Position numbers and translations under genes: made by a program. Positions 1 through 11,058 of a stretch of 64,000 nt of DNA are shown here, in pieces. The stretch is from Ceratotherium simum simum (lineage: Eukaryota; Chordata; Mammalia; Perissodactyla; Rhinocerotidae): assembly GCF_000283155.1 (NCBI RefSeq), contig NW_004454290.1, forward strand, positions 124,001 to 188,000, read 5' to 3'. The notes beneath the pieces are model-generated. The model saw only the letters and a program-made list of their open reading frames with translations. It was not told where the DNA came from and ran no database searches. Every line of letters begins with the position of its first letter. The first letter of the stretch is position 1.

Positions 1-1360
1 GCTTAATATAGCAAAAATTCATGCATTTTGATTATAAGTTGATAGAGTTGTATAATCATCACCACAATCCAGTTTTAGAACATTTTCATTATCCCAAAAA
101 CATACTTCTTGCCTGTTTCTGTCAAATCCCATTCTGCTCATAGCCTGTGGTCACAACTAATCTACTTTCTACCTGTATAGATTTTCTTTTACTAAACATT
201 TCATAGAAATGGAATTTGCAGTGTAGTCTTTTGCACTTGGTTACTTTTACTCAGTATAATGTCTTTGCAGATAATTTATGTTATGGTATGTACCTCTAGT
301 TCTTTTTTTTTATTGCTGAATAGAATTCAACTTTTCTTTATTCATTCATAAATTGACAGACATTTGGATATTTTCCTTTTTTGAGTTTTGTGAATAATGC
401 TACTATGAACATTCACATAAAAGTCTTTGTGTGGCTAGTCTTCTCTTTGGTAGATTCCTATGAATGAGATAGCTGGTTTGTAAAGTAAGTTTATGATTAT
501 TATTATAAAAAAAAACAAACTATTTTCCAAAGTGACTGCACAATTTTACATTTACAACAACAATATGTGAGGATTTTAGTGTCTCCCTACACTTACCAGC
601 ATCTTTTAGTGTCTATCTTTTTAGTTATAGCCACTGTAGTGTGTGTGAACAGTCATCACATTGTGGTTTTAATTTGCATTTCCCTAACGACTAATAATGT
701 TGAGTGTATTTTCATATACCTATTAGCTGCTGATAGCTTCATTGAAAGGTCTAAGTGTTTGCTCATTTTAATTGTGTGTTTCTCTTATCACTTTATTATA
801 ATAATTACTTATATTTTTTGAGTACAAATTCCTCACCAGATATATATTTTGCAAACATATTTTTTTCCGTCTGCAGTGTGCTTCTTCATTCTCATAATGA
901 TAGCTTTTGCAGTGTTTATTTCTGGACTTTCAATTTTATCCACTAGTCTATATGCATAACTATATGCAAGTACCATGCTGTCTTAATTACTCTATCTTGA
1001 CATTGTTTTGAATTCACAAAGTATACACCCTCAATCTTTGCTCTTCTTTTTCATGATTATTTTCTCTTTCTGTTTTCTTTCCATATAAATTTTATGATTA
1101 CCTTGTCAATTTTTACAAGGAAGCCTGCTAGAGTTTGATAGAATTTATGAATCAATTTACTCAGAATTGCCTCTTACTAATATTGAATCTTACAACCCAT
1201 GAACATGGATGCCTTTTCCTTTATTTAATTCTTAATATTTTCAACAGTGTTCGGTTTTCTGTGTACATGTCTTGCACGTCTCTTATTAAATTTAATCATA
1301 AATACATATATATGTATATTTTTGTTATTGCAAGTAGAATTGTTTTCTTTATTTCATTTA
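1..1360 (-). mobile_element. Old L1 LINE remnant, antisense
   Basis: Read on the minus strand, this resembles the 3' part of L1 ORF2: the remains of the LGSYQ-type segment, 'TMVHY'-like decay and a poly-A-like run near 305-315. No long open frame survives. Its counterpart lies in plus orientation at 25380-26708, as the inverted duplication predicts, so the L1 is older than the duplication. The subfamily is not determined. Confidence 0.75.
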
Positions 1361-1376
1361 TGGATTGTTTGTTGCT

Positions 1377-1765
1377 AGTTGTAGTAGGCAGAATAACGGC
1401 CCCCAATGATGCCCATATATTAATTCCTGGAACCTGTGAATACGCTAGGTGACATGAAAAAGGAGAATTAAAGTTGCAAGATAGAATTAAGGTTGCTAAC
1501 CCTTGAGCTTTAGATAGAGAGATTATCTTGTATTATTTGAATGTGTCTGATGTAATCGCAGGATTCTAAAAAAGTGGAAGAAAGAATCAGAGAGTCGGAG
1601 AAAAAGATGTAACTCTGCTAGCTTTGAAGATAGAGGAGGGGGACTATGAATCAATGATCGTAAGAGACTGCCAGAAACTGGAAAAGGCAAGTAAAAGGCA
1701 AGATTCTTCTCTAGCACCTCCAGAAAGGGATACAGAACTGCACATCTCAGATTATTATATCAATG
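1377..1765 (+). mobile_element. MLT1-like (MaLR) solo LTR fragment
   Basis: The stretch opens with the 'ggcagaataacggccccca' type start, followed by 'cctggaacctgtgaata' and later 'cctccagaaaggga', which I recognise as the MLT1C/D LTR pattern. No internal retroviral sequence is present. It ends only about 35 bases before the splice acceptor of OR gene A1. The same LTR lies upstream of A2 at 24930-25312 on the opposite strand. Confidence 0.65.
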
Positions 1766-1777
1766 TACTGAACACGT

Positions 1778-1802
1778 TTTACTTCTTCCCTCTTTATTGC
1801 AG
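1778..1802 (+). other. Splice acceptor of the A1 coding exon
   Basis: A pyrimidine-rich tract (ttttacttcttccctcttta) runs into ttgcAG, with AG at 1801-1802 and the exon starting at 1803. The same site is conserved in the inverted copy (AG at 24889-24890 on the minus strand). Mammalian OR genes usually splice a non-coding 5' exon to the coding exon at such a site. Confidence 0.7.
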
Positions 1803-1823
1803 GTCACTGCAGAAAACCTCACC

Positions 1824-2750
1824 ATGGTGACTGAATTCCTGTTGCTGGGTTTTTCGAGCCTTGGTGAAATTCAGCTGGCCCTCTTTGTGGTTTTTCTCCT
1901 TCTATATCTGGCCATTCTCAGTGGTAATGTCACTATTATTAGTGTCATCCATCAGGATCAGAATCTCCACACTCCAATGTACTTCTTCCTTGGCATTCTC
2001 TCAACATCAGAGACCTTCTACACATTTGTCATCCTACCCAGGATGCTCATCAATCTCCTCTCTGTGGCCAAGACAATCTCCTTCATCTGTTGTGCCATTC
2101 AAATGTTCTTCTTCCTTGGTTTTGCTATGAACAACTGCCTAGTATTGGGAGTGATGGGTTATGATCGCTACGCTGCCATCTGCCATCCTCTGCGTTACCC
2201 CATCCTTATGAGTTGGCAGATGTGTGGAAAATTGGCAGCTGCCTGTGGAATTGGAGGCTTCTCAGCCTCACTTATATTAGTGAATTTAGTTTTCAGCCTC
2301 CCTTTCTGTGGTGCTAACAAGGTCAACCACTTCTTCTGTGACATCTCCCCAGTCATTCGCCTGGCTTGCACCAATACAGATATTTATGAATTTGCCGTAT
2401 TCATCTGTGGGGTTCTTTCAATTGTGGTCCCATTTGTGTTCATCTGTGTTTCTTATCTCTGCATTCTGAAGACGATCCTAAAGATTCCCTCTACTGAAGG
2501 CAGATGGAAAGCTTTTTCCACCTGTGCCTCTCACCTCACTGTTGTTATTGTTCACTATGGCTGTGCTTCCTACATCTACCTGAGGCCAACAGCAATGTAT
2601 GTTTCCCGCAAGGACAGGCTGGTAACAGTGATGTACACCACTGTCACTCCATTATTAAGCCCCATGGTTTACAGTCTCCGAAACAGGGATGTCCACGTTG
2701 CTCTCAGAAAAGTTTTGGGAAAGAAAAGATCTCTAAAATTAAACAATTGA
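1824..2750 (+). CDS. OR10R2: Olfactory receptor, OR10R2-like (copy A1), start codon shifted
   Basis: Class II olfactory receptor, a seven-helix G-protein-coupled receptor of olfactory cilia that would signal through G-olf. Counted from ATG-1824 it is 308 residues. It shows the family signatures LHTPMYFFL near 48-56, MGYDRYAAIC with DRY at 114-116, the EL2 cysteines, KAFSTCASH at 229-237 and SPMVYSLRN near 279-287. Asn of the NPxxY motif is Ser here, as in copy A2. The start used by copy A2 (ATG, three bases after the splice acceptor) reads ACT at 1806-1808 in A1. The first in-frame ATG is 1824, in an ACCATGG context where A2 has GTG. Starting there removes the N-terminal NLT glycosylation site. 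An ATG in an upstream coding exon could also rescue the frame. The OR10R assignment rests on recalled similarity to human OR10R2. A1 differs from A2 at about 28 residues by eye. Confidence 0.88.
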   Translation: MVTEFLLLGFSSLGEIQLALFVVFLLLYLAILSGNVTIISVIHQDQNLHTPMYFFLGILSTSETFYTFVILPRMLINLLSVAKTISFICCAIQMFFFLGFAMNNCLVLGVMGYDRYAAICHPLRYPILMSWQMCGKLAAACGIGGFSASLILVNLVFSLPFCGANKVNHFFCDISPVIRLACTNTDIYEFAVFICGVLSIVVPFVFICVSYLCILKTILKIPSTEGRWKAFSTCASHLTVVIVHYGCASYIYLRPTAMYVSRKDRLVTVMYTTVTPLLSPMVYSLRNRDVHVALRKVLGKKRSLKLNN

Positions 2751-5505
2751 AATATTATTATATTTTTGATTTTGTAACAAATAGTGCTCCCATTTTACAT
2801 GCATATTATATCTATAACCAATTCGTTGAAATAATAGTTCTCTATAAGATGTGTGTCATAAAATATATATTTTTTCTCACAATTTCTTTAAATCCATTCT
2901 GTAGGGTATTATTTTTCAGCTTCTGAGATGGAATCTCAGGTGTTCCCTAATCTAAATGCCCAGTTCACTGTAATAACCAAAAGTCTAAATTTCAATTAAT
3001 GTTATAATTTTCCCCTTGCTCTGGTGTTAGTATTCTTTTATTCATGAATCCTACAATGGGGCCAAGGGAGGTTCACTTATTGATTAGCTCTGTCAGCTAT
3101 CATTTCTCTCTCTACTAACTTTCATGACTGACCCTCAAGGGTTACATTGGCAAGAGAGAAGGAATAGGTGGAGGAATGTTCTTCCGTGTCTGTTACTGTC
3201 ATGCTCTGGCAATGGTGCTCTCAGGGCTTTGCAGAAAGACTGAGTCCTTCTCATGTGCTAAGCTTTCATGGGTTTCTGGAAGCATTTCCTGCTTGGAGTT
3301 TTTACTAACTTTCTTGCAACAGGGTGGAAGCTGCCTCTGGCTGACAGCTTGTCAATTTGCCTCCTAATTCTGAGAGTTCACCAATTTTCTGAGTCACATC
3401 TCTTTGGAGGTTCTTAGGTAAATGCATTTTAAGTGATTCCAGATTGACTTTTTCTCTCAACAAGCGCATACCTGATCCAAAAGAAAATTTTCTGAGTCCT
3501 TGCCCCTCCCACTGTCAGATGAAGTGCAGACATGTCTCTCTCTCTGCTCTGGCACTTCACTCCAATAGCCACAGACTCCTACATTCAGATTTCTCACGTA
3601 AAATCAGATACCAATCCACTCTGTGCCTTTAACTCCAGGGGATACATGTCCAAGTCTTGAAGTAGTTCTCCTTTTGAGGGGAGATAAAATATCAAGAACT
3701 CCAATAGCTTCCTTCAGGAATGTATTTTCATTCCTTTTTAACTGAACTTTTTTTTTTTATTTTTTGAAAGTAGTTGGCACATTTTCCTCTCTCTGCTTTT
3801 GTGCCTTTACTGAAACTACTGTAGAATAAAATCGCGTTTTTACATTTTGTGCCACTACTGCCTGTTTTTTCCTCTAGAATAGGTATTATGATGGGGTTTA
3901 TTGGTACATACTAAGTTCAAAAAGTGATGTTTTGTAAAAAGAATCAAATAGTTGGCCTGACCAGTGGTATAGCATGGTTAATCACCTCAGTAATCCTAAT
4001 CCACATCTTGCAACGGACATTTCTTTGACAATCTGTTGAAAGAATATCCAAACATCAAATTATCCTCATGCACAGAGGTGAGGAAACTCTTTACAATTTA
4101 AGCCGTTTACAGAGTATCTAAAGCTCATTCATAGATCAAATTCAAGATGTTCCTTGTTCGTCACCAATCTCGTCTAAATCATTTCACCCATTTTTTACAT
4201 TTTCATCCTTTCTTTTCAACTTTTGACATTTTGTTGCAATGTTTTCATTATGTAATGTTATAATGTCTTTTCACCTGTTTGAGAAATTACTTATAACTAT
4301 CTGTCACAGATTTTATATGTTTGATAAGTTGATTATAGTGGCAGGATAAATTAATTGGCATTCTTACAGCTAACTACTAGATTTACTTAATGAATTTAAC
4401 TTCCCCTCAATGCTGAATTTCAGAAGAACTCACGAAGGGGTAAACAGAAATGCTGTTTTGTTTAGGATGACCAACAATTAACTAGAATTGTGCTGTTTTA
4501 TTATGTCACATTCATTTAAAAAAATTAAGAGAAAGTACTGTGCAGTCTAGAATTTAAGGTTTCTGAATATAGAGTATGTAGACATTAGGAAAGTTAAATC
4601 TATACTGTAGGAATTAGCAGTAAATAATCAGGAAGCTCCAAAAATGCACTTTGTACTTAATACCTTGACCAACTTTAATAAAAAGTGACTGAGTTATGTG
4701 TCTAACATTATGCATAGAATATTTCTTACAGCAGCCTAACAGTAATGTGATTTTTGATTTTTATTTACCTTACTTTATGGGTCTAATTTCCCATTATCTT
4801 CTTCATGTGTGGGTGTCCCGAGTGACTTTCTTAATTAGTAGAAGCATAAAAATGTTGAAATTATCTTTAACAGAAATATATACAATATAATAAAATATAA
4901 GAGCATAAATAAGAATAATACTTTTACAAAAAATACTTTGTAGTGATAAAAAAAATAGCCATCATGGCCATTCTTACATACTAGCTACATTCTTAATTAC
5001 AGTTATAGTTACATAAAAAATGCAGAAAAAAATAAACCCTAATTCACCACATCGGATATCAGATTCCTCCATTTAGTACTTCTAAGGTGGGATCCTCATG
5101 GAGATGGGGCCTATGCTGGCCTAGAAAGCAAATCATTTCTTGGTCAAAACGGCCATTACCTCCTTTTGTCCAATATATAACCCTGTCTCCATCAAAGTAT
5201 CCCTGCATTTTCACCTATTTCAAGAAGTATTTCCTGATTTCCATTCTTCAAAACACCATAGCAATTTAGACTAACATTATGACATTTACTGAGTTCTGAC
5301 TTTTTCAGGTATTTAGTCCATATCTTATGTATCAGACCATCAGCAATATGAGAAGAAGTACATTGTCATAGCTATGTATTGCTGCCCCCATTATTATCTA
5401 TATATCTGATACAGTATGCAGCCTGTAGTATATGACTCATAAAAGTCTCTTAACTTTATTTGAATAAATGACTGTTCTACATAGCTAAATAGAACACCTG
5501 AAAGT
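2751..5505. other. Non-coding 3' flank of A1
   Basis: AT-rich, with no gene. Essentially all of it is matched in reverse orientation by 21130-23940. A segment from 4699 onward is also matched in direct orientation at 20282-20620. The short open frames here show no family features and are not conserved between the copies. Confidence 0.7.
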
Positions 5506-5509
5506 ACAC

Positions 5510-6016
5510 ATGAAAGTGTAGCAGTATTTATGTTCCCAAAACTTAGTGATTTAAACAACGATAATTATTTATTCTGCTCATTAATCTCCAATTTGGGGAG
5601 GGCTTATGACGATGACTTGTCTCTGCTCCATACAAAGTCAACTAGGCAGCTTGACTAAGGTGGATGGACCCAATTCCAAGACGACTCACTCATGGCTGAC
5701 AGGTTGGTGTTAACTGATGGTCAGGAGTTGAGCTATGATGGTAGACTGGGAGCCTCAATTCTTCTCCATGTGGCCCTCTCCATGGAGTTCCTTGGAGTTT
5801 CTCACAGCGTGGTAATTGGGTGCAAAGAGTAAATTTTCTAAGATCCAGGAAGTGGAGACTGCTAGTCTTTTAAGTCATAGCATCACTATGGTGTATTTTA
5901 TTGGTCAAAGCAGTCATAATGGGATCATCCATATTTAAGGGGGAAGGAGATTAGGTATATGTATCTCATTGGGATCATGCTCAAAGTATTTGTGGTTATC
6001 TTTAGTTTGTATAATC
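5510..6016. repeat. Old interspersed repeat at duplication breakpoints
   Basis: The stretch has the form 'acttagtgatttaaacaac ... agcctcaattcttctccatg ... catggagttccttggagttt', which looks like a common ancient mammalian repeat that I cannot name with certainty. Relatives lie at 9340-9700 and 47130-47450. The inner end of the inverted arm (5630), the start of the direct B duplication (about 5838) and the end of the partial direct copy (about 6013) all fall inside it. Confidence 0.55.
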
Positions 6017-6618
6017 TTCCCTCTGATCATAAATTATTTACATTATTACCACTTGCAATATATATTTACTGTCCCCCAAGACCCTACAGACTCTCATCCA
6101 ATTGCAGCATCTGCTGGGTCTGGCTCAAGGTCCAGGATCTTATGATCTAAATTAAGTCCATGTACATATGGTGTAGTTTAGGTGTATTTTCTTTCAAATT
6201 GAAGTCCTGTGAAATAAAGATGCAGGTTATCTGCTGCTGATGTGTCTAAAATACAATGGTGTGCATCATATACTTCCTTTTGAAAAAGGGGAAAATGAGG
6301 CACATAGCAGTCACTGGTCCATAAATATTCTGAAATCCAGCTGGGCACACATTGCCAGTCCATGACTCAGGACCCAGTCCAATTTCCTGAGAATGATTCT
6401 CCATGGCTTTTGGCTCTAACCTGTGGAATCTTTTTCCAACTCTCTGATAAATCTTCCTTATCTATAATACATATGCAGTATTTGTAGAAGAATACTTTTC
6501 TGAGTCTGATTCCTGGATGTAAGAATGTTGGAGGACTTAAAGTCTTTTCCTTTTTGTTCTCTCTCTCCCCTTTACCACAAGTTGACACAATTTCTTTGAA
6601 GAACTTTGTGGATTTTCA

Positions 6619-8576
6619 ATTTTATATACAGAAAACCCTAAAGAATCCACCAAAAAACTTTTAGAAGTAATAAATGAATATGGTAAAGTTGCAGGATACA
6701 AAATCAACATACAAAAATCAGTTGCATTTCTATACACTAACAACAAAGTAGCAGAAAGAGAAATTAAGAATACAATCCCATTTACAACTGCAACAAAAAG
6801 AATAAAATACCTAGGAATAAACTTAACCAAAGAGGTGAAAGATTTGTACACCAAAAACTATAAAACATTGCTGAAAGAAACTAAAGAAGACACAAAGAAA
6901 TGGAAAGATATTCCGTGCCGTTGGATTGGAAGAATTAACATAGTTAAGATGTCCATGCTTCCTAAAGCCATCTATAGATTCAATGCAATCCCTATCAAAG
7001 TTCCAACAACATTCCTCATAGAAAGAGAACAAAGAATCCTAAAATTTATATGGAACAACAAAAGACCCTTCGTAGCTAAAGGAATCCTGAAAAAAAAGAA
7101 CAAAGCTGGAGGTATCACGCTCCCTGATTTCAAAATATACTACAAAGCTATAGTAACCAAAACAGCATGGTACTGGCACAAAAACAGACACACAGATCAA
7201 AAAAATAGAATTGAAAGCCCAGAAATAAATCCACATATCTCTGGACAGCTAATCTTCAACAAAGGAGCCAAGAACATACAATGGAGAAAGGAAAGTCTCT
7301 TCAACAAATGGTGTTGGAAAAACTGGACAGCCACATGCAAAAGAATGAAAATAGACCACCACCTTAAACCATACACAAAAATTAACTCAAAATGGATTAA
7401 AGACTTGAATGTAAGACCTGAAACTATGAAACTTCTAGAAGAAAACATAGGCAGTACGTTCTTCGACATCCGTCTTAGCAACATATTTTCAAGCACCATG
7501 TCTGACCAGGCAAGAGAAACAATAGAAAAAATAAACAAATGGGACTACATCAAACTAAAACCTTCTGCACAGCAAAGGAAACCATCAACAAAATGAAAAG
7601 ACAACCCAACAATTGGGAGAATATATTTGCAAACCATACATCTGATAAGGGGTTAATCTCCAAAATACATAAAGAACTGATGCATCTCAACAAGAAAAAA
7701 CTAACAACCCAATTAAAAAATGGGCAAAAGACCTGAACAGACATTTCTCCAAAGAAGATATACAGATGGCCAACAGGCACATGAAAAGATGTTCAGCATC
7801 ATTAATTATCAAGGAAATGCAAATCAAAACTACAATGAGATATCAACTCACGCCCATCAGAATGGCTATAATTAACAAGACAGGAAACAACAAGTATTGG
7901 AGAGAATGTGGAGAGAAGGGAACTCTCATACACTGCTGGTGGGAGTGCAAACTGGTGCAGCCACTATGGAAAACACTGTGGAGATTCCTCAAAAAATTAA
8001 GGGTAGAACTGCCATATGATCCAGCTATTCCACTGCTGGGTATTTATCCAAAGAACATGAAAACACCAATGCTTAAAGATACTTGCACCCTTGTGTTCAT
8101 TGCAGCATTGTTCACAATAGCCAAGACGTGGAAGCAACCTAAGTGCCCATCAAGGGAAGAATGGATAAAGAAGATGTGGTATTTATGCACAACAGAATAC
8201 TACTCAGCCATAAGAAACGATGAAATCCAGCCATTTGTGACAACATGGATGGACACTGAGGGTATTATACAAAGTGAAATAAGTCTGAGGGAGGTCAAAT
8301 ACTGTAAGATCTTGCTCAGTAAGTAGTAGATGATAACAACAAACAAACACATAGAGACAGAGATTAGATTGGTGGTTACCAGAGTGGAAGGGGAGAGGGA
8401 GGAGGGTGAAAGGGATAATTAAGCTCATGTGTGTGGTGATGGATTGTAATTAGTATTTGAGTGGAGAACATGAGAATATGATGTAATCCACGCAGAAATA
8501 GAAGTATAATGATGTACACCTGAAATTTATAGTCATAAACCAATGTTGCCACAATAAACCAAAAAAAAAAAAAAAG
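6619..8576 (+). mobile_element. 5'-truncated L1 LINE with broken ORF2
   Basis: This is the 3' third of an L1: the C-terminal part of ORF2 (the end of reverse transcriptase and the Cys-rich C-terminus), a short 3' UTR and a 15-base A tail at about 8561-8576. The longest open piece is 6835-7596; the frame then shifts and continues in pieces at 7539-7736 and 7766-8326. The C-terminal piece contains [14 protein letters not shown] and [13 protein letters not shown] L1 motifs. ORF1 and the endonuclease are absent. Block B copy 2 lacks the element (46330-46380 is the empty site), so it inserted after the duplication. It cannot be autonomous. Confidence 0.93.
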
Positions 8577-9339
8577 TACCATTTATAAAATTAATTCCAT
8601 TACACAAAAGTCACGCTCACATTTCTTTCTTTATTGTGGGCTACCTGTAAGGCTGCTGTATGACAATTCCTCTAAGACTCTCATAAAGAGCTTGTTTAAC
8701 TTAGAGGATTTATGCCTTTAGGATACTTAGTAACCTTACTTGGTATAGATGTAAATATATCTGAGTTCTAACCAAGAGTCTTAGAGTCACCGTCTTGAGA
8801 TCTTTACCCTGAGGCAATGGCTTCCTGATATCATCTTGGATTTAATCTTCTCCCTGAAGCCATTTCTTACTTTGAGAATCTTTGTTGGGAGAGATGGGGG
8901 AAGGCATGAGAAACAACATTATTTTCAAATCCAGCAAGTTCTGGATTTTTTTATATTTCCTCTAAATTCCTCTCAAAAACCTAACAGCAGCTACTTTTGT
9001 TCATGTCTTTCTTCTCATATTTTATCATTGATTAGCACTTTCTATAATATTTCTAGAAATTTCTCTAGAAAGTTCCATGATTTCACTAAATGCTTTTTCT
9101 GTTTTCCAGGGTTGGTATACCAAACTTCCCCAACAGCATAATAAGTATCCTCTTTTTACCAAACTATAATAGCACTTTTCTCTCTATCGTTCAAATGCTT
9201 ATCAAGAGTGGCCTCTAAGCTCTTCCACCTTTCAGTAACAAAGCTTTAAGACTTTACACATTCTGTTACCATCAGTTCCAAAATAAATGCCAAATGTTTT
9301 AAGTTTTAATTACAATAGCATCCTGACTTTAGATACCAA

Positions 9340-9700
9340 ATTCTGTGGTAGGTATTTATTGCTGCATAGCAAACGACCCATAACTTTAGTTGTTAAAATA
9401 ACAACAGTTCTTTGTTTTCAACACAAATCTATAATTTTGGCGGGGCTCCGTGGGGACTGCTGGTCTTTGCACTTTGTGAGGTCAACTTAGACGGCTCACG
9501 TGGGACTGAGGGATCCACTTCCAAGATTGCTCACTTATGTGGCTGTAGCTCCTGTTAACTTTTGGCTGTTAGCTTATCTGGAGCTGTGTATTAAGAGTCT
9601 TGGTTTCTCACTATGTGGACTATCTGAGGGCTTTATGGGGTTCCTCAAAACGTGGAGAACGAGAAACCACCAAGTCCTGTTCATCGAGTTTTTACTTAAT
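9340..9700. repeat. Old interspersed repeat, relative of 5510-6016
   Basis: It shares the order 'tattgctgcatagcaaac', 'taactttagttgttaaaa', 'gggatccacttccaagattg', then a TCTCACTATGTGG-type end. Its direct counterpart is at 47130-47450. The family is not named here. Confidence 0.45.
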
Positions 9701-10336
9701 AGCTTGGGCTTTTCTCCTACTGTCCCATACCTGTAGCATCTCTAACATAATTCATCCAAGAGCAGTTCATATGATCATCTCATAGAGACATCCATGAGTG
9801 TCTATCATTTGCCCCATTTCTAGTCCAAGGGTCTAGACTCACTGGCAGAGGGAATAAATACAACCTGAAATTAGGAGGAAGTTCTACTGAAGGAAAAGTC
9901 TTGGCTAAATCCTATGCCAGGACACTATCACAGTTTTCTTCATAACTCTAATTTTCTTTCTTTATTTATCAAGCAAATATTTATCATGCTTACATTAAAT
10001 TTCGGAAACAAATACGTTTCCCTGTATCTGAAGACTTATTCTGCCTCTTCCATTCTGATATACTGCCCTCTATTCTTTGTATCTTTCTTCCCGTTTTGGC
10101 TTTCAGAAATGAGAATGTGAAATAGATCTTTTTCTCCAACCTGAGAATAAAAATTGAGAGTCATTTCATAGGGAAACACAAAGGAGGTAGTTTCACTGAT
10201 GTTTATTTTAACAAATGGTGCCCAGAAAACCTCCAACTCTCTAATGAGTACCCAGAGAATTTCTAAGAGCAAACCGACTAATTCCCTTGGTGTATTGGAA
10301 AGGGACTTCTCTTTGGCCAATTAATTCTGCTAGTGT

Positions 10337-10430
10337 CTTTCTTTCTCTCTCAAGCATAGAGTCTTGAAACACAACTTATATATATAGAAAACTGTAAGTA
10401 TTTCAGTGCAATTCCTGTGTGATGAAGATT
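10337..10430 (+). repeat. Local 95-base repeat, copy a (replacement insert)
   Basis: 'ctctctcaagcatagagtct' through 'tgtgatgaagatttta' nearly repeats 10968-11058. In block B copy 2 the corresponding place holds about 640 bases of other sequence (48433-49067) and the repeat occurs once only (49610-49690). Copy a therefore looks like a templated insert that replaced deleted DNA. Confidence 0.75.
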
Positions 10431-10967
10431 TTATTTTTTTCACAGGTAGGCTATAGTATTTCATTGAGAGGATGCAGAATACAAACTTAGAAGGAAAGAA
10501 AACAAAAATTTATAGAGAACCAGAAATGTACAGGGAACACAGAAAATATTTCTACTTAGAAGGCACATGGTGGTGCAACGGGGACCCATGTGCTATAAAA
10601 TGAACTAATTGGAATCATTATTAACTCTTTAATGGACTATTTCATTTATTTATTCATGCAGTGCTTATATCTCACATATTTAAATATTTGAATAAGCTTT
10701 GAGGATACAGAGGGAATAGGGTATGGTCTTTATCATTGAGGCTCTCAAGTCTGTTGAGGAGACAAACAGGAAAAATAATTTTGATATAATATGTTGAGTA
10801 TTTTGATAAAGACAAGCTTTGAATGTACTAAGCTTTAAATATATTAGGAACATAAAGTTCTCCCTAGACAGCTGAGAGAAAGTTTAACTGATGACTTTAA
10901 AAAATGTAAGGAATGGGTGGGCCATAAAAGAAAGAGATATTGGAGGCTGAGATATCTCTCTCCCCCT

Positions 10968-11058
10968 TTCTTTCTCTCTCAAGCATAGAGTCTTGAAACA
11001 CAAGGTATATGTAGGAAACTGTAAATATTTCAGTGCAATTCTTGTGTGATGAAGATTT
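10968..11058 (+). repeat. Local 95-base repeat, copy b (original position)
   Basis: This is the downstream partner of 10337-10430. Its position is shared with 49610-49690 in block B copy 2, which makes it the ancestral copy. Confidence 0.75.

Larger units (their letters stand above)
1..5630. repeat. Left arm of a large inverted duplication (A1 unit)
   Basis: The first 20 bases of the window are the reverse complement of 26689-26708. The correspondence continues through the LTR, the OR gene and the 3' flank to about 5630, which pairs with 21055. The arm carries OR gene A1. It is cut by the window edge and may continue to the left. By eye the two arms differ at several percent of positions and by small indels. 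Confidence 0.9.

Noticed and set aside
1797..1823. Start of A1 at TTG-1797, giving 317 residues
   Set aside because: The TTG lies in the splice acceptor (AG at 1801-1802), and nuclear genes of mammals rarely start at TTG. The first ATG is 1824.
6835..8326. A possibly functional reverse transcriptase gene
   Set aside because: It is the 3' end of a truncated L1 with at least two frame changes and no endonuclease, ORF1 or promoter.
10030..10320. A 94-codon minus-strand frame with a similar frame at 48142-48414
   Set aside because: The similarity follows from the block B duplication. There is no known domain, the frames differ at their ends, and neither shows a splice or start signal.
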